Shown one piece after another: positions 35,059 through 45,737 of a stretch of 64,000 nucleotides of DNA (position 1 is its first letter; each line of letters begins with the position of its first letter). The translations under genes were made by a program, and so were the position numbers. Origin of the DNA: Adiantum capillus-veneris. Lineage: Eukaryota > Streptophyta > Polypodiopsida > Polypodiales > Pteridaceae. A model generated the notes under the pieces. The model was not told where the DNA came from. It ran no database searches and saw only the letters and a program-made list of their open reading frames with translations. Where the stretch lies: assembly GCA_014529385.2 (NCBI GenBank), contig CM043971.1, forward strand, positions 33,129,209 through 33,193,208, read 5' to 3'.

Positions 35059-36110
35059 CTATGTCAGAAAGTATCGCAAGGTCTGATGATCCGTTTGGAC
35101 AACAAAATCAGCACCTAGTAGGTAATGTTTCCAACTTAAGAGCACATGAATAACAGCCAGTAACTCTTTTTTATAGACCTGCATGATCATCTCTGGCCCT
35201 TGCAAGATTCTATTCTCATAGGCTACTACCCTGCCATATGGCATTAGCACTGCACCAATGCTACTGTCACAAGCATCACACTGGACCACAAATGACTTCC
35301 TGAGATCTGGCAAAACAATGACTGGATCTGAAGTCATCTTTTCCTTTAAGAGGTTAAAAGCTGAAATCTCTTTTTGGGTCCATCTGAAAGTGACCTCTTT
35401 CTTTTGCAAAGCATGTAAAGGTGAAGCAATCTCTGCAAAGTTGCGAATGAATCTTTTGTAGTAAGAAGATAGCCCTAAGAAGCTACGGACATCGTGCACA
35501 GTCCTTAAAGCTGGCCATGTCTTGATTGCTTCCACCTTCGCAGGATCCATTCGGACACCATCCTTTGACACAATGTGTCCGAGAAAGTGGATCTCTTCCA
35601 AGAAGAACTCGCTTTTCTTGCCATTGATGAGAAATCTGTTCCTGCGCAACTCTTCGAACACAATGGTCAAGTGATGCCTATGCTCCTCTTCATTCTTCAA
35701 GTAGACTATCATGTCATCAAAGAATGTGGCAACAAAGTTCTGATATGGACGGAAGATCCTATCCATCATCCTATTGAACGTAACAAGAGCATTCGTAAGC
35801 CCAAATGGCATCACTAAGAACTCGTAGAGACCAAATGTCGTTCTAAACACAGTCTTGTGCACATCCTCACGTCTAATTCGAATTTGATGATACCCACTTT
35901 TAAGGTCGATCCTACTGAAAATCGTTGCACCCTCTAGGCGGTCAAGAATATCATCAATCCTTGGAATAGGAAACATATTCTTATTCAGCGCACGGTAGTC
36001 AATACACATGCGCCACGAGCCATCCTTTTTCTGTACTAAGAGCACTGGAGAGCAATAGGGTGACGAGCTAGGCTGAATTAGTCCTTTCTCTTAAGAGCTC
36101 CTCCACTTGG
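35059..36110 (-). pseudogene. Reverse transcriptase-RNase H of the minus-strand gypsy element
   Basis: A 328-codon open segment covers both domains. Reverse transcriptase: LLVQKKDGSWRMCIDYRALN, FPIPRIDDILDRLEG, FSRIDLKSGYHQIRI, PFGLTNA and the catalytic FFDD near 35710. RNase H: FVVQCDACDSSIGAVLM, then YKKELLAVIHVLLSWKHYLL and TDHQTLRYF. RT copies the element RNA and RNase H removes it. The upstream link to the protease is broken by a TAG and a frameshift (36050-36130). Among the pol segments here this is one of the best preserved. Confidence 0.85.
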
Positions 36111-36127
36111 CTCATAATCTCTTTCCA

Positions 36128-37709
36128 CTACGTCTCACTAACCCTATATGGTGGCCTATTTGGTGGGCTACAACCTGGCACCAAATCAATCGCATGATCC
36201 TCGGGCCTCTCCAGCGGTAGTTGAGACGATAAAGAATCAGAAAAACAACCATTAAACTTTTGCAAAAATGCTAACTTGTCTTTATCTAACACAGATAAAT
36301 TTGACTGACAACTATCTGAAACATCACATGCAAAAACCAAGTACGCAGAAAGATGATTCTTTATTACAGAAGTGATAGCAGAAGTAGATACAATAGGGAC
36401 TGCCTCTCCTTTTAGCTTTACATCCAAGATGTGAGTTTTGCCCCTATGCTGTACAGTGATCTTTTTGTTGTAGGTATCCAAGACTCCATGCACTCGGAAC
36501 ACCCACGGGATCCCTAATAAGGCATCACATCCTTCCAGTGGCATGATGTAGAACTCTTCTGTGTCCACATACGACTGAATATGCAGACGCAGCTTTCCAA
36601 TGATGGGAGTGATGCATTCTGAGTGGCCACGACATGCCAATCCTGCCTCTGTGGTGTACCCCATCTCTTCAGCTTTGATGCCCAGCTTTGTAGCTAATTC
36701 TGGCTTGATAAAGTTTGCTTTGGCACCTCGATCAAAGAAGATGAGTGCCATTTGGTCTCTAACTTTACTCCAAGCTTTGCATAACTCACTGGCATCTGTA
36801 CTAGGCTTGTCGCCCAACATGCCTGGCACTAAACCTGTCGAGGGCATAGGCTTCTTTTCTTTCCTGTCCTCTTTATCATCTAAGTTAGCTGGCATTTTCT
36901 TTTGTGGACAATTGGTTGCAAAATGACATGTCTGCTCGCATATAAAGCACTTGTTTTCAACCATCAAGACCTTCTTTTCCTCGGGCGTCGTACGCATAAA
37001 AAGCTTCCTTTTCTGCTTCTTTGCCTGCGCTCCAGAAGTCTCAGGTGAACCCTTGCCTTTATTGAACTTCGCTGGCCCCTGGGACGCTTCAGGAGCCGCT
37101 TTCGTAAAGGTTTGCTTTGCTGAATTTTTCTTCTGTTGCCCTCCTTTCTCGTTGCTCGGAAACCCACTGTCTTCTCCTTTCAACAAGGCAAGACCAGTGT
37201 TAGCAACTTCCATAAGCTGAGTGAGGGTAGCCACTCTGTTCTTGGTACCGTAATCGCAAAGCCCTTTAGGCAGTCCACAACAGTACTTCTCTATCTGCTC
37301 TGTCAATGGGACAAATCTGTAGGAGGTCACTGAGAGTAACACTTTACAAAACCTCCTGTTGTACTCCAACAAGCTCTTGCATGTAGCCGAAGTAAGTTGG
37401 TGCCAATCTGTCATGACGTCGGCTTCAAATTCATATGACAGCCAAGTAGATGCAAACATTTGCTCCCCAAGTGGCGGGTGTCTGTCCTTGCATTAACAAT
37501 GTCGTCCACCATGTAAGCGCATTGTCCTTTAAGAAAGTGGCAGCTTTTCTTACTTTAGAGGCCTCTGTAAAATTCCCTCTTGCATAAGCTATATCAAACT
37601 GCTGGAGGAAAGTGAGAGCCTTTGCTTTATCCTCGAAGCCAATAAAAGTGCTGAACTTTACAGCTGCACAACCTTCTTTGTAAGATTTTGGCTTTTCCGG
37701 TGCCCCCAA
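36128..37709 (-). pseudogene. Gag capsid, zinc knuckle and protease of the minus-strand gypsy element
   Basis: Capsid: KALTFLQQFDIAYARGNF and KAATFLKDNALTWWTTLLMQ (37431-37709). After a frameshift, a 443-codon segment (36128-37459) holds the rest of gag (SLLEYNRRFCKVLLS, LTEQIEKYCCGLPKGLCDYG). A zinc knuckle CFICEQTCHFATNC follows (Cys where Gly normally precedes His). Then a retropepsin-like domain: MALIFFDRGAKANFI, and EGCDALLGIPWVFRVHGVLD. The catalytic triplet is DRG rather than DTG/DSG. The segment ends PPNRPPYRVSET, which leads into RT. Confidence 0.8.
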
Positions 37710-37727
37710 GTTGTCATAAGGAATGGT

Positions 37728-38443
37728 CTACAACATGGGCACTGTAGTAGGCATGGTCGGCACATCTTGGCCATTAACATTTTGCCTCAGAGGTGCGGTA
37801 TCCGGCTGCTGTCCAGAAAAACCAGCCATGCCAAACTGACCCTGTGGCACCCCAAACTGGCCCTGGTTGCACTGAAAACCCTGCTGCATGCCGATACTAC
37901 CATACATGGGGTTTGGCATGATGCCATGCATACCCCCAAACATTGTTCCTGGCATGTACGACTGACTTCCAGGCGCATAACCAACCATACTTTGGAACAC
38001 TGGTCCACCCCCGAAATACCCAGGATATACCGTGGGTGGTGGAAAAACTAGGTGCATTGCCTGGTAACCAGTTCCCTGTCCATTCAAGACAGCATGCGGG
38101 CTCTGAAAGGTGGCAGGCTGAACTGGCATAACCTGTGGAATAGGCGTTCTAGCCACCTGTTCATGCACGGGAGGAACTTGTTTTGGAGCCCCTGACTCCG
38201 CAACATGCGAGTGTTCCCTATCCTGCTGAGTCGCATGGGGGACCTGGGCTTGAGCCTCAACGGGCTTTGTACGTTGAGGGCATTCCCTTGCCTGCTGTGA
38301 CTTTGATGGTGCTTGCAGATAATCCATAAACCTGGGATTCTGCACCAACTGAGTGAAGACATTCACAACAGCAACTAACTGTGTCCTGAACGCATCCTCT
38401 TCAAAGTGCCCAGTCATGAACCCTTGAACCTGTTCTCGCTGTG
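37728..38443 (-). pseudogene. Gag N-terminal region, Pro/Gly/Gln/Met-rich (downstream of the solo-LTR insertion)
   Basis: Open segment rich in Gln, Pro, Met and Gly (for example GGMHGIMPNPMYGSIGMQQG), preceded by a helical FRTQLVAVVNVFTQLVQ stretch. It precedes the capsid and is a likely disordered N-terminal Gag extension. The solo LTR separates it from the start of gag at 39661-39795. Confidence 0.65.
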
Positions 38444-39660
38444 TGTCACGTGACACATCCAACCCTATGTGTCCGTGGACAAGCTACAGTACGATCAGGG
38501 TTCAGTCAATCTAGAATAGGAAGTGATTTGGCACTTTTGTGAGTCTGTTCACAAAACGTGCATGTCCAGACACTTAGATTAGATGCATATCCTCTGGTTG
38601 CACACAGCATGATCATCAGATTTCCATCAGAACCCATCAGGAGCATTTTTACAGTGCATAGACCTATTTTTCCTACTTTTTGACATTTTTCACTTATTAT
38701 TTTTAAGTGACTTTTGTTGGAAAGTAGCTAGGGCAAGTTTGCTAAGTTTGTATAAATAGAAACATAGCGTTGGCACTTTCTGGCAGAAGAGGCAGCAGGA
38801 GCACCTTGCTCAATAGGCAACTTCTTCAGCAAAACCCAAGAGGCCTAGCGTTTTTGCTCCACAGCAACAACCTAGCGTTTTGGACCAGATCAGCCAGCGT
38901 TTTTGCACTTGCAGATTCCGACGACAGTAGAACATCAGATCAGCCTAGCGTTTTGCATTTTGCAGGACAGCCGTTAGCAGCAAAGCAGAATTCAGCCCTA
39001 GCGTTTTTGCATCTGTAGGACAACTTAGCGTTTTTACAGATCATCGCGACGGAACATCAAGGAACATCAGCGTTTCCAGTTTTCAGCCTTTAGACACCGC
39101 AGATCGTGTCCCGAACCTCGCAAATCTCACCTTCCCGCAGCAGATCCTCGCCGCACGGTTAGATCCTGCAAAGTTCGCAGTTTCAGCCCGGAAAACGCAG
39201 ATTTCAGCAACTGCGTTTTCAGCGTGTCGTCGTCGCATCGTCGCCATCGACATCGTCATCAACATAGAGTCAGAATTCAGCAGATAAAGATTTGCAGATT
39301 TCAGCCCTTAGCATTTTCAGATTTCAGCCCGTCTCGTCGTCGTCCTCATCGTCGTCGACATCGTCGGCAAGTCCAAGCATTGTAGAGATTTGTGCAATCA
39401 TAAGTAGACCGCTCTCGCCATAGAGAGTGGGGCCTTCGGAGGAGGGTTTTACAACATCTCTGGTGTCGTATTTTCTTCTCTCTCTATCTCTCAGTCTCAT
39501 ACACTTTCTCGCACAGTGTCCATTCACTTTGTTTGTGTCCATTGCACTCTCTCACTAAAGGAACGGAAGGCTCTCCCTTCCGTAAGTAAAAGGAACCTTG
39601 AGCACAATTCGGAGCACTCATCTTGAGCGAAGTTCAACATTCATTCCACTGCACCTTACA
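38444..39660 (+). mobile_element. Solo LTR of the pol-less LTR family (TSD CTGTG)
   Basis: Begins TGTCACGTGACACATCC and ends CACTGCACCTTACA. Perfect 5-bp duplication CTGTG at 38439-38443 and 39661-39665. Leader motifs AGCGTTTTTGC and CAGATCAGCC recur from 38820 to 39080. Hairpins near 39411 and 39568 match those in the other copies. No internal sequence: a solo LTR produced by recombination, lying in the gag of the minus-strand gypsy element and in the opposite orientation to it. Confidence 0.93.
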
Positions 39661-39795
39661 CTGTGCATTCACAAGAACAAAAGGCGTAGACAGTGGCGGG
39701 CGTGAACTCTCGCCAACTTCATGCTGTAAAGGAATAGCCTGTCTACCCTGGGAAGAGGAACCCTCTTCTCTAGCATCGTTTGTCCTGTCAGCCAT
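39661..39795 (-). pseudogene. Gag N-terminus of the minus-strand gypsy element (upstream of the solo LTR)
   Basis: Starts MADRTNDAREEGSSSQGRQ at 39795 and runs in frame to the LTR insertion point. A hydrophilic Gag N-terminus. It continues beyond the LTR at 38443. Confidence 0.6.
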
Positions 39796-39871
39796 AGTGT
39801 AATTCCAAGTTCCAGTGCTTTGTGTCTTCGGCGCAAACCAACCAAGGTTCACTTCTTAAGGAAAAAGTGAT

Positions 39872-39892
39872 CTTGTCCCGGCAACAGAACCA
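39872..39892 (-). promoter_or_regulatory. Putative primer-binding site
   Basis: The minus strand reads TGGTTCTGTTGCCGGGACAA just downstream of a TG..CA-bounded LTR. It starts with TGG as required and resembles the TGGCGCCGTTGCCGGGGA site used by many plant gypsy elements. About 80 bases upstream of the gag ATG. Confidence 0.45.
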
Positions 39893-40696
39893 TGAAACCG
39901 GCCCGTAGGGCGGTAGACGTTAGCTTTTACCCGATCTTTAACACTTGGACTTTACTACACAAAGCAATGACTTAAAAAGGAACTTGTGACTGAGACTGGA
40001 ATTACACTTCAAAACAAAAGCACGGCCAAGAAGCTAGAATGCTCCCAGGTAGACAACGACACCTGTAGGCCCCAAAGGTTGGCGCCCCTTTCGATATTTC
40101 TTTATTCTTTAACAGAAGGAATAAAACCTGTGATTTCCTACAAGCTGTCCCGCACAATCCGGGCTGGAATCCATCAATTCTGGCCCGATTTCGGTAACAT
40201 AATTGTACTAGGACGCTTCACAGTCAGTATCCCCGACGCATACGGACACTTTGCAAAACCTGGCGAGAATCTGCAATAAAATGAATTCTCTGTTTTCTGC
40301 CCCAAAAATGTACCAGATCACCTCTACAACGGTCCCCTCGCGTCCCCGAACCTCCTGGGGTATTAGGGACCGTTAGGGCCGAAACCCTAAACTTGCAAAA
40401 ATATACAGCAGGCTGTAATTCCCTGTTTCGGGCTCCGTTTCGCGTGCCGGTCGCGTCCATAGCAAATCCTCGACCTCCCGCACGTGTAGGGCTACTTGCT
40501 CTTTCAATCAAATGAGATTTCTCACGTGAAACCTCTCCAAATTCACCTGTATCTGCGGGGGATTAGCCACTAGCTAATCCAATACATGTGCAAGAGGCTC
40601 TTGCCTCGGCAATCGCGCATGAACCCACACAACTATACATTGGTCAAATGAGAAGCCCACTTGAGGGGCATAACATAACTGCTCGTACGGGAGGGA

Positions 40697-40746
<50 letters not shown>

Positions 40747-41360
40747 AGTGCCTAGCGTGCAGGGCATCACTCCTAGCACCGCATTGTAAATAAGAGGAAA
40801 AGGAAGCACTCCATAGCTCTTAACCTGCGATAGAGAACTCCAAAATGAGCCTCTCAGCTATAAATTCAGTCCTACCTTCTCTTGCATGAGGAAAGTGCAC
40901 AGAAATGTGCCACTTGGCACAATTACACGCATTTTCCCATTTCGGGGTTGCCGCCTAAAAATCTCCCGACCGATTGCCCACCTGACTTCACGGCAGAGTA
41001 ATAAAATGTTCCCCTTGTCATTCTAGAGCTAATGACGCGAACACTTTTTCTGGTCCAAAATAGCAATTTCCTAAATTTTAGGAAATGCTACCATGGCACT
41101 CACACGGGTCGTTTGACCATCAATCACCACTGGAACCACATCGAAAAATGCAATGTCGGCTAGCTATCAAGTGATTTACATTCGTAGCCCCACCGTGGCT
41201 AACCTTAATCCATTTGTCCAGCTTTAGTGCTCATTGACCGCCCGGCCTAGACTCTCACTGTCCGCCTCACACCATGCAACTCGGGCATTGGCATTTCCAA
41301 AGGGGTGCTTTAAAACAAGTCAAATAAAATTCCCCCAAGAAGAAATCAAGTTAGTTGTCA
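39893..41360 (-). mobile_element. Probable 5' LTR of the minus-strand gypsy element
   Basis: About 1.47 kb between the primer-binding-like site and the abrupt resumption of plus-strand gypsy protease at 41361. Ends would be TGACAACTAAC and GCCGGTTTCA on the minus strand. Contains a (GA)n run (40690-40745). Its partner LTR is missing, so the boundaries are inferred. Confidence 0.45.
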
Positions 41361-42150
41361 CAGACTAGTGACAGCAGGATTGGTTCCAGATTGCATGGGT
41401 ACTGACCCTAGCACGATTGATGAGAGTACAGAACTTTGCCGAGATTGGGGCAAAGTGAAAGACCAAGAAGCCCTGATTTTCTTTGGTGGAGGAGCCAAGG
41501 CCAACTTCATTTCACCTGAATTGGCGGCGCGGCTCGAGATCACACCCGATCGGATGGGACCACTAGCAGAGACAGTTCTAGCGGCACCAGGCAAGGACGT
41601 AGCCATTACACCTGTCATTGGCAAACTTCGATTGCATTGTCAGAGGTATTTGGAACATGAGGACTTCTACATAATGCCCTTGAAAGGTTGTGATGACCTC
41701 TTGGGAATTCCCTAGTATCATAAGAACAACGTCGTGGTCGACTATCGCGCAAGAAAAGCGACTTTGACTACAGAGAAGGGCAGAACCATTGTACTCGATG
41801 TAAAACTTAAGGGCGAGTGTGTGCCTATTGTATCGGCCTCGGCCGTTTCAAAATTAATGAAATCCAGACTGTTTGTTTACTCGATCTTTTTGAAAGAGTT
41901 GAATGATGAGAATAGGATAAATATGTCTGAACTTGATAAAGAACGCCAAGATTTTCTCCACACTCATGCCGATTGCTTTTCAGAGGGCCTGCCAGGCGAG
42001 TTACCACCCGCTCGTCTTGAGGATCATACCATTGATCTGATACCTGGAAGCACACCACTGAGACGGCCACCTTATCGTGTGAGCCGAGCCCAGAATGAAG
42101 AAATTATGAACCAAGTGAAAGACCTCTTGGAAAAGGGTCTTGTCTAGCCT
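41361..42150 (+). pseudogene. Gypsy protease and linker
   Basis: Retropepsin-like domain, stop at 41715: ALIFFGGGAKANFISPELAA, where the catalytic Asp is replaced by Gly (the related copy at 36.7 kb has DRG). Then AITPVIGKLRLHCQRYLEHE and KGCDDLLGIP. A second open segment (41734-42147) holds the linker RPPYRVSRAQNEEIMNQVK that precedes RT. With the Asp lost, this copy cannot encode an active protease. Confidence 0.75.
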
Positions 42151-43310
42151 AGTACTTCACCGTATTGCTCTCCAGTGTTATTGGTTTTGAAGAAAGACGG
42201 ATCTTGGAGAATGTGCATCGATCATAGAGCTCTCAACAAAATCACCATCAAGAACAGATTTCCGATTCCTAGAATCGATGATATTCTGAACCGACTACAG
42301 GGATTCTCGTGCTTTAGCAGGATTGATTTGAAAAGCGGATATCATCATATCCGAATCGCGCCAGGAGATGTCTACAAGACAGCTTTTCGGACGACTTTTG
42401 GGTTATTTGAGTTTTTGGTGATGCCTTTTGGCCTAACCAATGCTCCTATGACATTTAACTGGATGATGGATAGAATTTTTCGAGAGTACAGACTATTTGT
42501 TGGCACTTTCTTTGACGACATCATTGTTTTCTCCAAGGATGAGGCAGAACACAGAGATCACCTGCTACAGGTCTTTCAGGCATTACGAGATCACAAGTTG
42601 GTGATTCATGCAAACAGAAGTGAATTTTTCCTACCAGAGATAACACTTTTTGGGACACATTGTGTCAACAGCAGAAGTGCAGATGGACCCGGCCAAGATA
42701 GAGACTATTCATGATTGGCCCGATTTGAAGAATGTCCATGAAGTTAGAAGCTTCTTGGGCTTGTGTTCGTACCACAGGCGGTTCATTAGAAAGTTTGCAG
42801 AGGTTGCTTCCCCTTTGCACTTGTTGAGGCAGAAAGGAGTCCCTTTCTCGTGGGGAGCCACATAGGTGACTACCTTTCAGAAATTAAAAGAAAAGTTGAC
42901 TACAGGACCAGTTTTGACTCTGCCGGCCTTGCAGAAGCCATTTGAAGTATATTGTGATGTTTGTGGTCGTAGTCTGGGTGCGGTCTTACTGCAAGAAGGC
43001 CATGTCATTGCCTACGAAAGCCAATTGCTTTCAAGGCCGGAATTGACAACACAGATTTATGAGAAAGAGCTTTTGGCAGTTATCCATGCTCTTACTCAGT
43101 GGCAACATTACCTACTCGAAGCGGATTTTACTGTCTTTACAGACCCTCAGAGTTTACGCTACTTCTTGTCACAGAAGCAATTATCGGAAAAGCAGATGCG
43201 GTGGGCGAACATCTGGTCACAGTTTCACTTCTAGATTGTCCATGTGCAGGGACAGAAGAATGTGGTGGCAGATGCTTTGTCTCGGAAGTCATTGATTCTC
43301 GCTATTTCCA
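42151..43310 (+). pseudogene. Gypsy reverse transcriptase and RNase H
   Basis: RT: LLVLKKDGSWRMCIDHRALN, RFPIPRIDDILNRLQG, FSRIDLKSGYHHIRI, MPFGLTNAP and the catalytic FFDD at about 42508-42519. A frameshift near 42650 moves the reading to GHIVSTAEVQMDPAKIE. RNase H: FEVYCDVCGRSLGAVLLQEG, IYEKELLAVIHALTQWQHYL and TDPQSLRYFLSQKQL, ending at DALSRKS. Stops at 42863 and 43232. Confidence 0.85.
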
Positions 43311-43314
43311 GGAT

Positions 43315-43726
43315 TCATCATAGGAGCTTCGAGGATATGGTCCATCAATATGCTACACATACAGATTTTGCAGACATTTTCACATGGATACGGAATGGGG
43401 AGACAGTACTGGGATATTCCATTCGGGATCGCTACTTGATAAAGAAAACCATGTTGTGCGTTACACACACGTTGAGGAAAAAGGTTATGACCGAATGCCA
43501 CTGTCCACCTTTTTCGCGTTTCATCATAGGAGCTTCGAGGATATGGTCGATCAATATGCCACAAATACAGATTTTGCAGACATTTTCACACGGATACGGG
43601 ATGGGGAGATAGTAGCGGGATATTCCATTCGGGATGGCTACTTGATAAACAAAACCGTGTTGTGCGTTACACACCCGTTCCGGGAAAAGGTTATGACCGA
43701 ATGCCATTGTCCACCTTTTACGGGTC
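43315..43726 (+). repeat. 206-bp tandem duplication in the RNase H-integrase linker
   Basis: Units 43315-43520 and 43521-43726 both begin TCATCATAGGAGCTTCGAGG and encode FEDMVxQYATxTDFADIF. They are about 90% identical by eye. The unit is not a multiple of three, so the duplication itself shifts the frame. Confidence 0.9.
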
Positions 43727-44560
43727 ACCGCGGCATTGCTATCATCTTGAAAGAGATAGAGAGATACTTCTTTTGGCCGAGACTCAAAAAAGATGTGGAC
43801 GAGTTTGTGCGTAGTTGCTTGGTATGCAAAAAGGTCAAGTTTGACAGGCATAAAGCACAGGGATTGTTACAGCCTTTGCCCATACCCACCCGCCCCTAGG
43901 AAAGTATTGCAATGGCTTTCATTTTTTATCTCCCTAGAACACAGAGTGGTCACGATGGTATGTGGACTGTTGTTGACAGATTTAGCAAGCAAGCTCATTT
44001 CATTCCAGTGAAGAAAATAGTCAAGCCAAATCACTTAGCAAGATTGTTTGTGGCCCAGATCTTCAGATTACATGGCATGCCCAAGACGATTGTCTCCGAC
44101 AGGGACCCCATATTCACAAGTTTGTTTTGGAAGGCAATTTGGGATGACATTGGCACGCGGTTGCAGTTCTCATCATCGTTCCACCCGCAGACTGAAGGAA
44201 TCCGAGATTGCCAATTCAGTGATTCTAGATTTATTGTCTCCGACAGGGACCCCAGATTCACAAGTTTGTTTTGGAAGGCAATTTGGGATGACATTGGCAC
44301 GCGGTTGCAGTTCTCATCATCGTTCCACCCGCAGACTGACGGAATCCGAGATTGCCAATTCAGTGATTCTAGATTTATTGAAGTCTTACATCTCGGATCG
44401 GAAGACTCAATGGGAAAAGTATTTACCTTTGGTGGAATTTGCCTACAATAACACGATACACTCTTCGACGGGGAAGGCGCCATTTGAGATTATTGAAGGT
44501 GCTACGAAGGTTCCACCCTTCCTAAGCACGAAAGATAAGATTTTTGAAGCCGATGAGTAT
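43690..44560 (+). pseudogene. Gypsy integrase with duplicated core segment
   Basis: HHCC domain: HCPPFTGHRGIAIILKEIER, then VRSCLVCKKVKFDRH. Catalytic core: WTVVDRFSKQAHFIPVKKI, then VSDRDPIFTSLFWKAIWDD, and later YLPLVEFAYNNTIHSSTGKA. The VSDRDP...FHPQT block (containing the second catalytic Asp) is present twice, 48 codons apart. Both copies share a base change after HPQT.G that shifts the frame into IRDCQFSDS. The core is therefore disrupted. Confidence 0.8.
44089..44376 (+). repeat. 144-bp in-frame tandem duplication in the integrase core
   Basis: Units 44089-44232 and 44233-44376 each start ATTGTCTCCGACAGGGAC. Near identical (about three differences). Exactly 48 codons. Confidence 0.95.
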
Positions 44561-45118
44561 ACGCGAGACTTGGACACGGCTTTTGCCAAGGTCCGCGAGG
44601 CTTTGCAGAAATCTCAAGGAAGACAAAAAAAGGCAGCAGATCGCCATCGTCGCGATTTGAAATTGAAGGAGAACGATTGGGTGCTCTTACATTTTGAGAA
44701 GGCACGCCTGAGAAAGAAAAAAGGAAAGGAGAGGCTTTTTCCAAAGCTTAGTATGCGATACTACGGACCTTTCCAAATCTCCGAAAAGATAAATGATGTC
44801 TCCTTCCGACTGAAGCTATCCGATACTTGGAGGATTCACAATGCTTTTCATGTGAGTCTCCTGAAGCCTTTTAAAGGCGATGTGCCCGATGATGGGGAGC
44901 CTGATGAGCAACCCAAAGTGGAAGAAAACGAGGAGATCCTTGTTCAAGAACAGATATTGGCACATAAAGAACGAAAGAATAAGGGTAAAGCGAAGAGGCA
45001 GTTCTTGATTAAATTCAAGAACTATCCTGCATTGGATGCGAAGTGAATGGAGGAGGAGAACCTAGCACATACTCCTCAGATTGTCAATCTTTACCTTGAA
45101 GCTTTTGGTTTAGCATAG
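44561..45118 (+). pseudogene. Integrase C-terminus and chromodomain-like tail
   Basis: Integrase C-terminal (GPY-type) region: WVLLHFEKARLRKKKGKERL, LSMRYYGPFQISEKINDVSF, then WRIHNAFHVSLLKPF. Tail: EEILVQEQILAHKERKNKGK, QFLIKFKNYPALDAK, a TGA in place of the usual Trp, then MEEENLAHTPQIVNLYLEAF. This is the chromodomain layout of chromoviruses, thought to guide insertion by binding modified histones. The same tail occurs at 50.2-50.5 kb. Confidence 0.75.
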
Positions 45119-45529
45119 TCTATTCCAAATGGAACCCCGAATTCAGCTTGGCCGGATATCTGGTGCAGCGGGTATGCACAAGAGGAGAGTTACTCCACTC
45201 CTTTGTCAACAGAAGCCTCGATTTTTGATACTAGAGGCACTGATTGTCTCTTTGAGCTTCAGGGATACTGAGAGCTGACAATATTCTGCTATAATGACTT
45301 TACAAAATGGAATTCCCGTAATATGAAACTGATTTGTTCGTTACTTGTTTAAGTGCATGAACTGATAGACGAAATGACTGCAGCATTTTGGTCTGAATGA
45401 TCTCGATAGACATGGTTGCAATAGGGATTAGTCAATCGCGCATCTCTGAGGTCATGAGTGAATCTAGATCCGATTGCTAATTGCATTGCCGAAAAATCAT
45501 GGTCTGAGATCCGAATAAATGTTGAATGT

Positions 45530-45612
45530 GATTTGCCATGTGATGTCCTATGATGTCTTGTCATGTGATGTCCTGTGATGTCAAGTGATGTCCTGTGATG
45601 TCATCTAATGTG
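45530..45612 (+). repeat. ATGTGATGTCC-type short tandem repeat before the 3' LTR
   Basis: About seven tandem 10-12 bp units related to TGTGATGTCC. The same type of array is present on the minus strand at 49740-49795 in the second chromovirus, at the same place in the element. Confidence 0.85.
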
Positions 45613-45724
45613 ACTGTCGATTGGTACATGTGCTAGATGTGTGTTCCTTGTGCGTCGGTACTAACAGTCAGCGTCTGCTAAGACAGTTTTTTGCACGCGT
45701 AATCGAGGGCGATTACAATGCTTT

Positions 45725-45737
45725 CAAGAGGGGAGTA
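45725..45737 (+). promoter_or_regulatory. Polypurine tract
   Basis: AAGAGGGGAGTA immediately before the LTR start TGTCACAAATTGG: plus-strand primer for element cDNA. The sister copy has AAGAGGGGGGTA. Confidence 0.75.

Larger units (their letters stand above)
34290..41360 (-). mobile_element. Minus-strand Ty3/gypsy element, 3'-truncated, carrying a solo LTR
   Basis: Right to left: probable 5' LTR (39893-41360), primer-binding-like site, gag from about 39795, zinc knuckle, protease, reverse transcriptase, RNase H and integrase. Integrase ends at about 34290 in the middle of the catalytic core. Gag is interrupted by the solo LTR at 38444-39660. The element lies between two parts of a plus-strand gypsy element (33.0-34.3 and 41.4-46 kb), so it most likely inserted there and later lost its 3' end together with some flanking sequence. 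Reading frames carry several stops. Confidence 0.75.

Noticed and set aside
38770-39018. Protein-coding gene in the solo LTR
   Set aside because: No ATG at the predicted start, and the open frame reflects the AGCGTTTT motif array of the LTR leader.
40690-40745. GAGA-type promoter element in the 39.9-41.4 kb LTR
   Set aside because: A plain (GA)n microsatellite like many others in the window; no link to a promoter could be shown.
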